64,000 bases of DNA from Streptomyces carminius (GTDB taxonomy: Bacteria; Actinomycetota; Actinomycetes; Streptomycetales; Streptomycetaceae). A program made the translations under genes and the position numbers. The DNA lies in assembly GCF_002794255.1 (NCBI RefSeq), contig NZ_PGGW01000061.1:62001-126000 (forward strand), in the 5' to 3' direction. Each line of letters starts with the position of its first letter. The stretch's first letter is position 1. This document shows positions 43,124 through 50,949 of this stretch, in pieces. The notes below the pieces were generated by a model, which did no database searches, was not told where the DNA came from, and saw nothing but the letters and a program-made list of their open reading frames with translations.

Positions 43124-44188
43124 ATGATCGATTACTCGGCGGACAACGCGACGAACAAGATCCTCCGCGCCCATGCCCAGCAGGCGGAGGCGGCCGACCG
43201 CCCGGCCCCGGAAAGTCTGGCCGCGCTGCGCGGTGAGGGAGTCCTCGCGCTGCGGACGCCGCGGGAATCCGGAGGCGCCTGGGCGGACGTGAGCGGCGTG
43301 GCCCGCTGTCTGACCGTCCTCGGCCGGGCCTGCCCGTCCACGGCCTGGATAGCCGGGACCTGCGCGACCTCGAAGAACCTTGTCGCGATGTCGTTCCCGG
43401 CCGCGCCGGTGCGGGACTTCTTCGCCGATCCGGACGCGCTCTCCTGCGGATCGGGCCTTCCCGCGGGCCGTGGCGAAAGGGTGGCCGACGGCGTACGCGT
43501 CAGTGGCCGCTGGCCGAACGTATCGGGTTGCGAGGACGCGGCCTGGGCCGTGCTCGCCGTGCTGGTGGAGAGTGCTTTCTCACTCGCCGTGATACCGGTG
43601 GCCGACCTGACCGTCGAGCGGACCTGGCACATGGCCGGTATGCGCGGTACCGGAAGTCACACTCTGGTGGCGGCGGACCTGCTGGTGCCGGCTGAGCGTG
43701 TCGCGGCAGTGGAGCCCTTCCCTCTCAAGGATCTCCTGCTGTACTCGATCACCACGCTGGGCCCGGTCGTGGGGGCGGCCAGAGGTGCGCTCGACGCGAT
43801 CGGCGAGATGTTCGCCTCGGACCGGAAGCCGTTCATGAGCGACTACTCCCGGATGGGTGAGTCCCCCGCGGCCAGGCAGTGGCTGGCGGAGGCGACCCAT
43901 CTGGTGAGCCGCGCCGAGCGGACCATGTTCGCGGTCGCCCGGGAGGCGGAGACGAACGGCCTGTCCGCTGCCGACAGGCCCCGTCTGCACGTGGACCTCG
44001 CGGACGCCGGCCGGGACTGCCGGGCCGCGGTGGAGCTCATGCTCGATCTGCACGGCGCGAGTGGGTTCGACACCTCGAACCCACTCCAGAGGTACTGGCG
44101 GGATGTCGCCGTCGGCAGCCGTCACCCCCATCTCAACCCGTACCTCGCGGTCGAGTCCTTCGGGGCGGCGCTGGTCAGTCATCTCTGA
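43124..44188 (+). CDS. Acyl-CoA-dehydrogenase-fold flavoenzyme
   Basis: A 354-residue protein of the acyl-CoA dehydrogenase superfamily. Visible signatures are LAALRGEGVLALRTPRESGG, the flavin/substrate strand VRVSGRWPNVSGCEDAAW, MAGMRGTGSHTLVAADLLVP and the C-terminal LMLDLHGASGFDTSNPLQRY with RDVAVGSRHPHLNPYLAVE. The end fits the group D flavin-monooxygenase subfamily (HpaB/HsaA-like) as well as dehydrogenases. Substrate is unknown. The start is ATG 43124. Probably regulated by the divergent AraC. Confidence 0.87.
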   Translation: MIDYSADNATNKILRAHAQQAEAADRPAPESLAALRGEGVLALRTPRESGGAWADVSGVARCLTVLGRACPSTAWIAGTCATSKNLVAMSFPAAPVRDFFADPDALSCGSGLPAGRGERVADGVRVSGRWPNVSGCEDAAWAVLAVLVESAFSLAVIPVADLTVERTWHMAGMRGTGSHTLVAADLLVPAERVAAVEPFPLKDLLLYSITTLGPVVGAARGALDAIGEMFASDRKPFMSDYSRMGESPAARQWLAEATHLVSRAERTMFAVAREAETNGLSAADRPRLHVDLADAGRDCRAAVELMLDLHGASGFDTSNPLQRYWRDVAVGSRHPHLNPYLAVESFGAALVSHL

Positions 44189-44381
44189 CCGCGGCCGGCC
44201 CACGGCACGGCCGCTCGCCGGTCGTCCAGGGGCCGAAGCCGGCCGGGGCGGGAACGCTCCGTTCCCGGGGCTGCCCCAGGACAGCGTCCCGGAGGGACCA
44301 GGCCGGGAACTCCGCTGCTCCGCCGTGGACGCACCCCCGGGAACCGGCCACGGGGCGGGGCCGGATGCCCGGATCACCCCG

Positions 44382-44410
44382 TTGTGGTTTCTCCGGGTGG
44401 ACATTAGCTT
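44382..44410 (+). promoter_or_regulatory. Promoter of quinoprotein 1, shared with its paralogue
   Basis: TTGTGG (44382-44387), a 17-bp spacer and TAGCTT (44405-44410). The same hexamers with the same spacing stand before the paralogue at 54395-54423, and CGCCGTC follows a few bases downstream in both. Confidence 0.65.
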
Positions 44411-44459
44411 TCTCGCCGTCAAGTCGGTTCCCGAGCGCCCGGACGGGCGGGGGTGGGGC

Positions 44460-46085
44460 ATGCCCATGCGACACAAGCGGTACTTCCTGGCTTCCTTGTC
44501 GTTCCTGCTGGCCGCCCTGGTCGGGGTGGCGGGCACGCCCGCCGTCGCCGCACCGGACGGCGCGGCCGGTACCGGCACCGGTCCCGGGCGGCCCGGCGGG
44601 CCGGACCGGTGGGTGATGGGCGGGCACGATCTCGCCAACTCGCGCTCCAATCCGTTCGAGCGGCGCCTGGGGCCGTCCAACGCGGACGAGCTGGCGGTGA
44701 AGTGGACGGCGGCCACCGAGGGCGACGTCTCCGCGACCCCGGCCGTGGTGGACGGCGCGGTCTACTACCCCGACTGGGGCGGGAGGTTCTGGAAGGTCAA
44801 CGCCCGCACCGGGAAGGTGATCTGGTCGCGGAGCGTCGCCGAGTACACCGGGATCGAGGGCGCCGTCTCGCGCAGCAGTCCCGCCGTCGTCGGCGACACC
44901 GTCTATATCGGCACCCAGCAGGGCGCCCGGCTGCTGGCGATCGACACGGCCACCGGCGAGCTGCGCTGGAACACCCCGGTGGACGACCACCCGTACGCGA
45001 TCCTGACCCAGTCCCCGGCGGTGTACGGCGGCGTGGTGTACCAGGGCGTCTCCTCGGACGAGGAGACCGCCGCGGGCGACCCGGACTACCCGTGCTGCAC
45101 CTTCCGGGGCAGCGTGGTGGCCGCCGACGCGGCGACCGGCGAGGTGCTGTGGAAGACCTACACGACTCCCGAGGGGGCCGAGGGAGAGGACCCGTCCGAC
45201 GCCTTCTCCGGCGCCGCGACCTGGAGCGGTACCCCGGCGATCGACCCGGAGAGCGGGACGGTCTACATCACCACCGGCAACAACTACACCGTTCCGCGGA
45301 GCGTCACCGACTGCCAGGAGGCGGGCGGTACGGCGACCGAGTGCCTGCCGCCGGAGAACATGATCAACTCGTTCATCGCCCTCGACATGCGGACGGGCGA
45401 GGTGAAGTGGGCGACCGGCCAGGACCGCTTCGACTCCTGGAACACCGGCTGCCTTCCCCAGTTCCCGCCCAACAACTGTCCGATCATCCCCGGCCCGGAC
45501 CACGACTTCGGTGACGGCGCGCACCTGTTCACGCTCTCCGGCGGCGAACACGGCGAGGGCCGCAAGGCGGTGGGGGCCGGGCAGAAGAGCGGCGAGTACT
45601 GGATGCTCGACGCCACCACCGGCGAGGTGCTGTGGAGCTCGGCCGTCGGCCCGGGCGGCGAGTTCGGCGGCATCCAGTGGGGTACGGCCACCGACGGCGA
45701 GCGCGTCTACTTCACCGAGACCAACATCAACGGCCTGCCGTACGAACTGCCCGACGGCCGGACCATCGACCACAGCTCTTTCGGCGCGCTCGACCCGGCC
45801 ACCGGGGAGATCCTGTGGCAGGTGCCCGAACCGCACCAGGGCACCGCGACCGCGGCGGTGACCGTGGCCAACGGCGTCCTGTACGCGAGCTCGCTGAACA
45901 ACCACATGTACGCGTTCGACGCCGCCACCGGTGAGCTGCTGTGGGACTTCGAGGGCGAGGGCGCCTCGGCGGCCGGCCCGGCGGTCACCGGCGGGACGGT
46001 GTACTGGGGCAACGGCTACGCCCGGATCGGCCTGGGCGACCCGAGCCGGACGTTCTACGCGTTCTCCGCCCCGCGCCGCCGGTAG
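44460..46085 (+). CDS. Secreted PQQ-binding beta-propeller dehydrogenase (quinoprotein 1)
   Basis: A 541-residue exported quinoprotein. An N-terminal signal peptide (MRHKRYFLASLSFLLAALVG ending in AVAA) precedes an eight-bladed PQQ-type propeller with repeated WxxG-style blades (ATGELRWNTP, ATGEVLWKTY, ATGEILWQVP, ATGELLWDFEG). The vicinal cysteines in DYPCCTFRG match the disulfide ring over PQQ in quinoprotein dehydrogenases. It resembles polyvinyl-alcohol-dehydrogenase-like proteins without the cytochrome c domain. Substrate is unknown; an alcohol or sugar is plausible. ATG 44460 or 44466 may start. The pqq genes and a close paralogue nearby support a working holoenzyme. Confidence 0.88.
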   Translation: MPMRHKRYFLASLSFLLAALVGVAGTPAVAAPDGAAGTGTGPGRPGGPDRWVMGGHDLANSRSNPFERRLGPSNADELAVKWTAATEGDVSATPAVVDGAVYYPDWGGRFWKVNARTGKVIWSRSVAEYTGIEGAVSRSSPAVVGDTVYIGTQQGARLLAIDTATGELRWNTPVDDHPYAILTQSPAVYGGVVYQGVSSDEETAAGDPDYPCCTFRGSVVAADAATGEVLWKTYTTPEGAEGEDPSDAFSGAATWSGTPAIDPESGTVYITTGNNYTVPRSVTDCQEAGGTATECLPPENMINSFIALDMRTGEVKWATGQDRFDSWNTGCLPQFPPNNCPIIPGPDHDFGDGAHLFTLSGGEHGEGRKAVGAGQKSGEYWMLDATTGEVLWSSAVGPGGEFGGIQWGTATDGERVYFTETNINGLPYELPDGRTIDHSSFGALDPATGEILWQVPEPHQGTATAAVTVANGVLYASSLNNHMYAFDAATGELLWDFEGEGASAAGPAVTGGTVYWGNGYARIGLGDPSRTFYAFSAPRRR

Positions 46086-46129
46086 GGGTGCCGGTAGGGG
46101 TGCCGGTAGGGGTGCCCGGTAGGGGTGCC
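46081..46129. repeat. 12-bp tandem repeat at the end of quinoprotein 1
   Basis: GGTAGGGGTGCC is repeated three times without interruption (46081-46116) and once more after a 1-bp insertion (46118-46129). The first unit contains the stop codon TAG. The unit is a multiple of three, so the array probably arose by slippage. Confidence 0.85.
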
Positions 46130-46143
46130 GCCCGGCAGGGGCG

Positions 46144-46184
46144 GACGTGGGCACGGACCCGGTCCCCGGGTCCGTGCCCACGTC
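46144..46184 (+). terminator. 19-bp perfect-stem terminator of quinoprotein 1
   Basis: Arms 46144-46162 (GACGTGGGCACGGACCCGG) and 46166-46184 are exact complements with a 3-nt loop. It lies 59 bp beyond the stop. Confidence 0.8.
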
Positions 46185-46256
46185 GTCGCGGGAGCCGGTG
46201 TCAGCGGTGCCTGCCAGGATGACCGGTGTCGCCGACAGCACGGGGAGCAGCAGCAC

Positions 46257-47882
46257 ATGGTCGAGCAGGTGGCCCGCCACATGGCCGGACGAATCGTCGC
46301 CGACGCGCCGGAGGGCTGGGCACGTGCCGTGCTCTCGGGCCACGCGGGCGGCGGTGGAAGCAGCATGGGCGGCGGTTACACGGTCCCCGGGGTCCGCGCC
46401 ACCGCGCTGCCGTCCGACATGCACTCCCTGCTGAGGGAGCTCGCGGCGGCGGTGCGCGAGGAGCGCGGCTGGGAGCCCGTCTCCTGGGAGATGGACTGCC
46501 GGCCCTCCGGCGAGTACCGGCTCACCGTGTTCACGGACGCCGTCGGCCACGTGAGCGGGCCGGGCGGCGGATACGAGATCGTGCTGGATCCCGGTTACCT
46601 CCTGCCGCAGCCCGGGCTGCGGCAGGAGGCGGGCACCGCCGCCCCGGCCGGCGACCCGGAGTCGGCCGCGACGAGGTTCCGCGCGTATCTCGAACGGCGC
46701 GCCGCCGTCCTCGGCCACCCCGAGGAGCTGCCCCCGCCCGCCACCACCGCCGCGCTCGACGAGGCCGAGCGCCGCCTCGGCCGCCCGCTGCCCGCCGACC
46801 TGCGGGCGCTGTACCTGATCACCGACGGGGACGGCATCGGGTACCGGCACCGCCATCTCATCGGGAACCACGCCTGGCTGTCCCTGGAGAACCTGGTCGC
46901 CGAGTACGCCGACGGGCGCGAGTGGCAGGACCGCCCCTGGCTCGGCTGGGACCTGGAGTGGGACGCGGTGGTCTTCGACACCGTCCCCGCCGACACCGTC
47001 CGCCGCTGCGGGGGCCACCCCGGCTGGATACGGTTCGCCGCCGACGGGGGCGGCAACTACCTCGCCGTGGACACGGCCCCCGCCCGTGACGGGCGGCCCG
47101 GCCAGGTCATCGCCACCGGCCGCGACTACGGCGAGGGTCCCGAGTACGTCGCCGACTCCGTCTCCTCCCTGCTCCTCCAGCATCTGGAACTGCTGGAGCG
47201 CGGCTCCTACGAGAAGGAGGAGGACGACTTCCTCTCCCTGCGCGGGCCCGCCCGCGCCCCGGGCACCCGGGAGATCGTCGGCGGCATCCCGGCGGAGGTC
47301 CCGCCCACCCTCCAGGCCATCCACGTCAACGACGCCACCGGCACCGTCGACCTCGGCCCCCTCACCGCCGCGCCCGGCCTGCGCCTGCTGAACCTCAACC
47401 GCTCCACCACCACCGACCTGGCGCCCGTACGCGGCCTGCCCGTCGAATCCCTCCGTGTCACCCTCGACGGCGGCGACCTCACCCCGCTCGCGGGCCACCC
47501 CCACCTCGCCGCCCTCACCCTGCGCACCACCGCCCCGGCCGATCTCGCCCCGCTGAGCACCATTCCCCACCTGCACGGTCTCGACCTCTCCGGGGCCGGG
47601 ACCACCGAGCCGGGCGTCCTGGCGGAGCTGGCGGGCCTGCGCTACCTGGCCCTCACCCGGCGGCAGTGGGACGCGCTGCTCGACCGCCGCGCGGTCCCGC
47701 CCGCCCTGGCCGCCGTCCGGCTGGCCGGGGACCCGGCCGGGGACGGCGTGACCTTCGAGGACGCCCTCGTCCTGGCCGCCCGTCTGGGCATGGACACCGG
47801 CGGCGCGCTCCGTGTCACCGGCGGCGTCACCGGCGGCCCCGGTGGCCCCGGTGGCCTCGGTGACGGGCCCGTGCCCGGCTGA
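46257..47882 (+). CDS. Large SMI1/KNR4-domain protein with immunity-like N-terminus and leucine-rich region
   Basis: A 541-residue protein in three parts. Residues 1-130 (VARHMAGRIVADAPEGW, WEMDCRPSGEYRLTVFTD) faintly resemble YezG/DUF600-type immunity proteins. Residues 150-320 are an SMI1/KNR4 domain (TAALDEAERRLGRPLPADLR, ALYLITDGDG, WIRFAADGGGNYLAVD). Residues 350-500 are leucine-rich-repeat-like (LTAAPGLRLLNLNRSTTTDL, LAGHPHLAALTLRTTAPADL). ATG 46257 follows GGGGAG. SUKH proteins often neutralise polymorphic toxins, but none is adjacent. The Gly/Pro-rich C-terminus is repetitive. Confidence 0.8.
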   Translation: MVEQVARHMAGRIVADAPEGWARAVLSGHAGGGGSSMGGGYTVPGVRATALPSDMHSLLRELAAAVREERGWEPVSWEMDCRPSGEYRLTVFTDAVGHVSGPGGGYEIVLDPGYLLPQPGLRQEAGTAAPAGDPESAATRFRAYLERRAAVLGHPEELPPPATTAALDEAERRLGRPLPADLRALYLITDGDGIGYRHRHLIGNHAWLSLENLVAEYADGREWQDRPWLGWDLEWDAVVFDTVPADTVRRCGGHPGWIRFAADGGGNYLAVDTAPARDGRPGQVIATGRDYGEGPEYVADSVSSLLLQHLELLERGSYEKEEDDFLSLRGPARAPGTREIVGGIPAEVPPTLQAIHVNDATGTVDLGPLTAAPGLRLLNLNRSTTTDLAPVRGLPVESLRVTLDGGDLTPLAGHPHLAALTLRTTAPADLAPLSTIPHLHGLDLSGAGTTEPGVLAELAGLRYLALTRRQWDALLDRRAVPPALAAVRLAGDPAGDGVTFEDALVLAARLGMDTGGALRVTGGVTGGPGGPGGLGDGPVPG

Positions 47883-47940
47883 CGGCGGTCCGCCGGTGCG
47901 GGAGCGGGCGGGGCCCGGCCCGGGGCCGGGCCGCGTCCCG

Positions 47941-48813
47941 CTAGCGGCCGATCTTGTCCAGCTCGGCGAGGTCCTCCTCGGAGAGCTGGAGTCCCGCGCC
48001 GGCGGCGTTCTCGCGCAGGTGCGCCACCGACGAGGTGCCGGGGATGAGCAGGATGTTCGGCGACCGCCGCAGCAGCCAGGCCAGGGCGACCGACATCGGC
48101 GTCGCGCCCAGCCGGTCGGCCACCGCGGACAGGGCCGTGGACTGCAGCGGGGTGAAGCCGCCGAGCGGGAAGAAGGGCACGTAGGCGATGCCCTTGGCGG
48201 CGAGTTCGTCGATCAGCCCGTCGTCCTGGCGGTGGGCGAGGTTGTACATGTTCTGCACGCACACGATCGGCGCGATCCGCTGCGCCTCGGCGACCTGTTC
48301 CGCCGTCGCGTTGCTCACGCCGAGGTGCCGGATCAGGCCCTCCCGCTGGAGCTCGACGAGTGCCTCGAAGGGCTCGGCGAGCGAGCCGGGTTGAGGTCCC
48401 TGGGCGTCGCCGAGCCGGAGGTTGACCACGTCCAGCACGTCGAGGCCGAGGTCCGCCAGGTTCTCGTGGACGGCGCGCCGCAGGTCCTCGGGCTTGCGGG
48501 CCGGAGGCCAGCCGCCCTGCTGGTCGCGCTCGGCGCCGACCTTGGTCACGATGCGCAGCGATTCGGGGTAGGGGTGCAGCGCCTCCCTGATGAGCCGGTT
48601 GGTGATGCGCGGCCCGTACACACCGGCGGTGTCGATATGGGTGATCCCGAGGGCGACGGCCTCGCGCAGCACGGCGAGCGCGCCGCCGCGGTCGGCGGGC
48701 GGGCCCATGACCCCGGGGCCGGCGAGCTGCATGGCGCCGTAACCGAAGCGGGTGACGGTCAGATCGCCCAGGGCCCAGGTGCCGCCGGGCAGCGATGCGG
48801 AGGGGGTGTTCAT
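47941..48813 (-). CDS. Aldo/keto reductase
   Basis: A 290-residue NADPH-dependent aldo/keto reductase. Features are FGYGAMQL, the catalytic Asp/Tyr in ITHIDTAGVYGP, the lysine in RIVTKVG, LDVVNLRL, IRHLGVSNATAEQ and the cofactor-binding LIPGTSSVAHLRENAAG. The usual active-site His segment reads LGDAQG rather than HRxD, a variant seen in this subfamily. ATG 48813 is preceded by AGGAAAGG. It is divergent from the LysR gene and probably its target. Confidence 0.92.
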   Translation of the reverse strand: MNTPSASLPGGTWALGDLTVTRFGYGAMQLAGPGVMGPPADRGGALAVLREAVALGITHIDTAGVYGPRITNRLIREALHPYPESLRIVTKVGAERDQQGGWPPARKPEDLRRAVHENLADLGLDVLDVVNLRLGDAQGPQPGSLAEPFEALVELQREGLIRHLGVSNATAEQVAEAQRIAPIVCVQNMYNLAHRQDDGLIDELAAKGIAYVPFFPLGGFTPLQSTALSAVADRLGATPMSVALAWLLRRSPNILLIPGTSSVAHLRENAAGAGLQLSEEDLAELDKIGR

Positions 48814-48962
48814 GGCTGTGCCTTTCCTGCTGAACCGGATACCGCGGAGGGCTGTTCGCCGCTTGGTCCGCCGTTCGTCACCGGCGCGGACCGCGTCTCG
48901 CCCGTGCCGTCGATGCTCGCCCGCGGACCGCCGCCGCATCCAATACCGATACGGCGTCCTGT

Positions 48963-48977
48963 CATACCCGGCGGGTA
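48963..48977. promoter_or_regulatory. LysR-type operator between the aldo/keto reductase and lysR genes
   Basis: ATACCC-GGC-GGGTAT is a perfect inverted repeat of the T-N11-A type recognised by LysR regulators, 22 bp before the lysR start. Related ATACCG/ATACGG sequences lie about 20 bp upstream. Confidence 0.65.
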
Positions 48978-48998
48978 TCACCGCCGTACCCTGTCTTC

Positions 48999-49871
48999 AT
49001 GGAGACCATGGACACCGTGGAGACCCGCGAGCTGAGGTACTTCGTGGCCGTCGCCGAGGAGCTGCACTTCGGCCGCGCCGCCGAGCGCCTCGGGATGGCC
49101 CAGCCACCGCTGTCCCGGGCGATCCAGCAGTTGGAGCGGCGCCTCGGCGTCACCCTGCTGGAACGCGGCCGCCGCGGCGTCACCCTGACCGGCGCCGGGG
49201 AGGTGCTGCTGGACGAGGGCCGTGCGGCCCTCGACGCGGCCACCGCCGCCGTCCGCCGCACCCGCCGCGCCGGCGGTGCCGGCGGTGCCGGCGGCCCCCG
49301 CGACCGTCTGGTGCTGGCGGTGAAGGCCGGCGCGTCCCACGAGCTGCTGCACAAGCTGCTCGACGCCTACGCGGCCGAGCCGGGTGCCGCCGAGGTCGAG
49401 GTGCTGCCGAGCGGCACGTGTGAGCAGGGGGAGATGCTGCGCGACGGCCGCGCCGACGTGGCGCTCATGCACAAGCCGTTCAACTCCCTCGCCGGGTTCG
49501 ACAGCGAGGAGCTGAGCACCGAGGGGCAGATCGCCATCCTGCCCGCCGGACACCCCCTCGCCGCGCGCCGGACCCTGTCCCTGGCCGACGTCACCGACAT
49601 CCCCGGTCTTCCGCTCGCCCGCTGGGCGCGCAACGGCACGTATCCGCCCGGGCCTGGTCCCGAGATCCACGACCAGACGCAACTGGCCCAGCTCATCGCG
49701 CTCGGACGCACCGTGGCGGTCTTCCCCGAGTCCGCCCGCGCCTGGCTGTGGGCCGAGCACGCCGCCGTCCCCCTGGCCGACGCGCCCCCCGTCGTCACCC
49801 ACATCGCCTGGCCCGCGCACAGCCGCTCCCTCGCCCTCGCCAAGCTGGTCCGCACGGCCACCCGGCTGTGA
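48999..49871 (+). CDS. LysR-family transcriptional regulator
   Basis: A 290-residue LysR regulator. The N-terminal HTH is canonical (LRYFVAVAEELHFGRAAERL, GMAQPPLSRAIQQLERRLG, TLLERGRRGVTLTGAGEVLL). The C-terminal substrate-binding domain includes VLPSGTCEQGEMLRDGRADV and LMHKPFNSLAGFDSEELSTE. It is divergent from the aldo/keto reductase, with a T-N11-A palindrome between, which it probably binds to regulate itself and the reductase. Confidence 0.94.
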   Translation: METMDTVETRELRYFVAVAEELHFGRAAERLGMAQPPLSRAIQQLERRLGVTLLERGRRGVTLTGAGEVLLDEGRAALDAATAAVRRTRRAGGAGGAGGPRDRLVLAVKAGASHELLHKLLDAYAAEPGAAEVEVLPSGTCEQGEMLRDGRADVALMHKPFNSLAGFDSEELSTEGQIAILPAGHPLAARRTLSLADVTDIPGLPLARWARNGTYPPGPGPEIHDQTQLAQLIALGRTVAVFPESARAWLWAEHAAVPLADAPPVVTHIAWPAHSRSLALAKLVRTATRL

Positions 49872-49991
49872 CCCTCCCGCGCCCTGCCGCGCCGCCGTCG
49901 CCCTGACGGCACTTCGCCCGGCCGGAAAGTCCCGGCTCCCGGCGGCCGATTCTCGACCTTGACGGGGAATCAGCGGAAACATACGTTCCCA

Positions 49992-50007
49992 TTCGGCACG
50001 TGCCGAA
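49992..50007. promoter_or_regulatory. Perfect 16-bp palindrome upstream of pqqA
   Basis: TTCGGCACGTGCCGAA is fully self-complementary, with a CACGTG centre, 101 bp upstream of the pqqA start. TTGACG follows at 50011-50016 and could be a -35 element, so the palindrome may be an operator for the pqq operon. Confidence 0.6.
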
Positions 50008-50107
50008 CGCTTGACGCGCAGCTGACTCCGTCAAACCCGCAACGGTTTCCGTATTCCGGATCCACCGGCGTGCGGAGAACTCCGCCGAGCATCGGAAGGT
50101 GACCCCC

Positions 50108-50260
50108 GTGAACATCCCCGTGAGCACCGAGAAGCCGACCACCGCACCGCCGCCCGCCACCGCCCGCCGCACCTGGCAGCCCCCGGTGGTCGAGTGCCGC
50201 GAGGTGCGGGCCGAGGTGACCGCCTACGCCGGGGCCCGTCCCGCGTGGCCGAAGCGCTGA
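50108..50260 (+). CDS. pqqA: PQQ precursor peptide PqqA
   Basis: A 50-residue peptide from GTG 50108 to TGA 50260. PqqA is the ribosomal precursor whose Glu and Tyr are joined by PqqE to make PQQ. The core E36-V-T-A-Y40 has the required E-x3-Y spacing, preceded by TWQPPVVECREVRA and followed by AGARPAWPKR. The Tyr/Glu segment fits PqqA, while the N-terminal 20 residues are longer and Thr/Pro-rich compared with the 23-29-residue PqqA of Gram-negatives. GGAAGGT lies 7 bases upstream. The gene overlaps pqqC by 16 bp. Confidence 0.85.
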   Translation: MNIPVSTEKPTTAPPPATARRTWQPPVVECREVRAEVTAYAGARPAWPKR

Positions 50261-50949
50261 CCCGGGCCGGCTTCACGGCGGCCCTGCGCGGGCTGTCCGT
50301 GCGGTACTGGGACACCCACCCGTTCCAGCTCCGGCTGCACGAGGGCCGGTGCACCCGGGACGAGGTCCGCTCCTGGGTCGCCAACCGCTGGTACTACCAG
50401 CGGTGCCTGTCGCAGAAGAACGGGGCGATCATCGCCAACTGCCCGCTTCCCGCGGTGCGGCGGCGGTGGGCGGAACGGATCCTGTTCCAGGACGGCCGCG
50501 ACGACGGCGAGGGCGGGCTGGAGGACTGGCTCGTCCTCGCCGAGGCCGTCGGCCTGTCCCGGGAGGAGGTCCGCGAGGAGCGGCACGTACTGCCCGGGGT
50601 GCGGTTCGCCGTCGACTCCTATGTGCACTTCTGCCGGACGCGGCCGTGGACCGAGGGCGTCGCGGCCGGTCTGACGGAGCTGTTCGCCCCCGGGCACATG
50701 GCGGACCGGATCACCGCCTGGCAGCGCCACTACCCCTGGATCAAGCCCGAGGGCTACGCCTACTTCGCCACCCGGATCCCGGTGGTGGAGGGGGACGCCG
50801 AGTACACCCTCGGCCTGGTGCTGGACCACTGCGCCACCCGCGAGCAGCAGGACCGCGCCGTCGCCGCGCTCGGCTTCAAGTGCGACGTGCTGCGCGGCAT
50901 GCTGGACGCCGTCGAGTACGCGGCGGGCCGGCCGGCGGGCGTACGGTGA
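50245..50949 (+). CDS. pqqC: Pyrroloquinoline-quinone synthase PqqC
   Basis: A 234-residue PqqC, the cofactorless oxidase that closes the last ring and performs the final oxidation in PQQ formation. Signatures are YWDTHPFQLRLHEGRCTRDE, VANRWYYQRCLSQKNGAIIA (NRYYYQ.. type helix), RILFQDGRD, SYVHFCRTRPW and YFATRIPVVEGDAEYTLGLV. GTG 50245 is chosen because upstream codons are antisense-like and overlap pqqA. The stop overlaps the pqqDE start (GTGA). Confidence 0.93.
   Translation: MAEALTRAGFTAALRGLSVRYWDTHPFQLRLHEGRCTRDEVRSWVANRWYYQRCLSQKNGAIIANCPLPAVRRRWAERILFQDGRDDGEGGLEDWLVLAEAVGLSREEVREERHVLPGVRFAVDSYVHFCRTRPWTEGVAAGLTELFAPGHMADRITAWQRHYPWIKPEGYAYFATRIPVVEGDAEYTLGLVLDHCATREQQDRAVAALGFKCDVLRGMLDAVEYAAGRPAGVR

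Noticed and set aside
46081..46129. CRISPR-like array
   Set aside because: The repeats are 12 bp and directly adjacent with no spacers; this is a simple tandem repeat.
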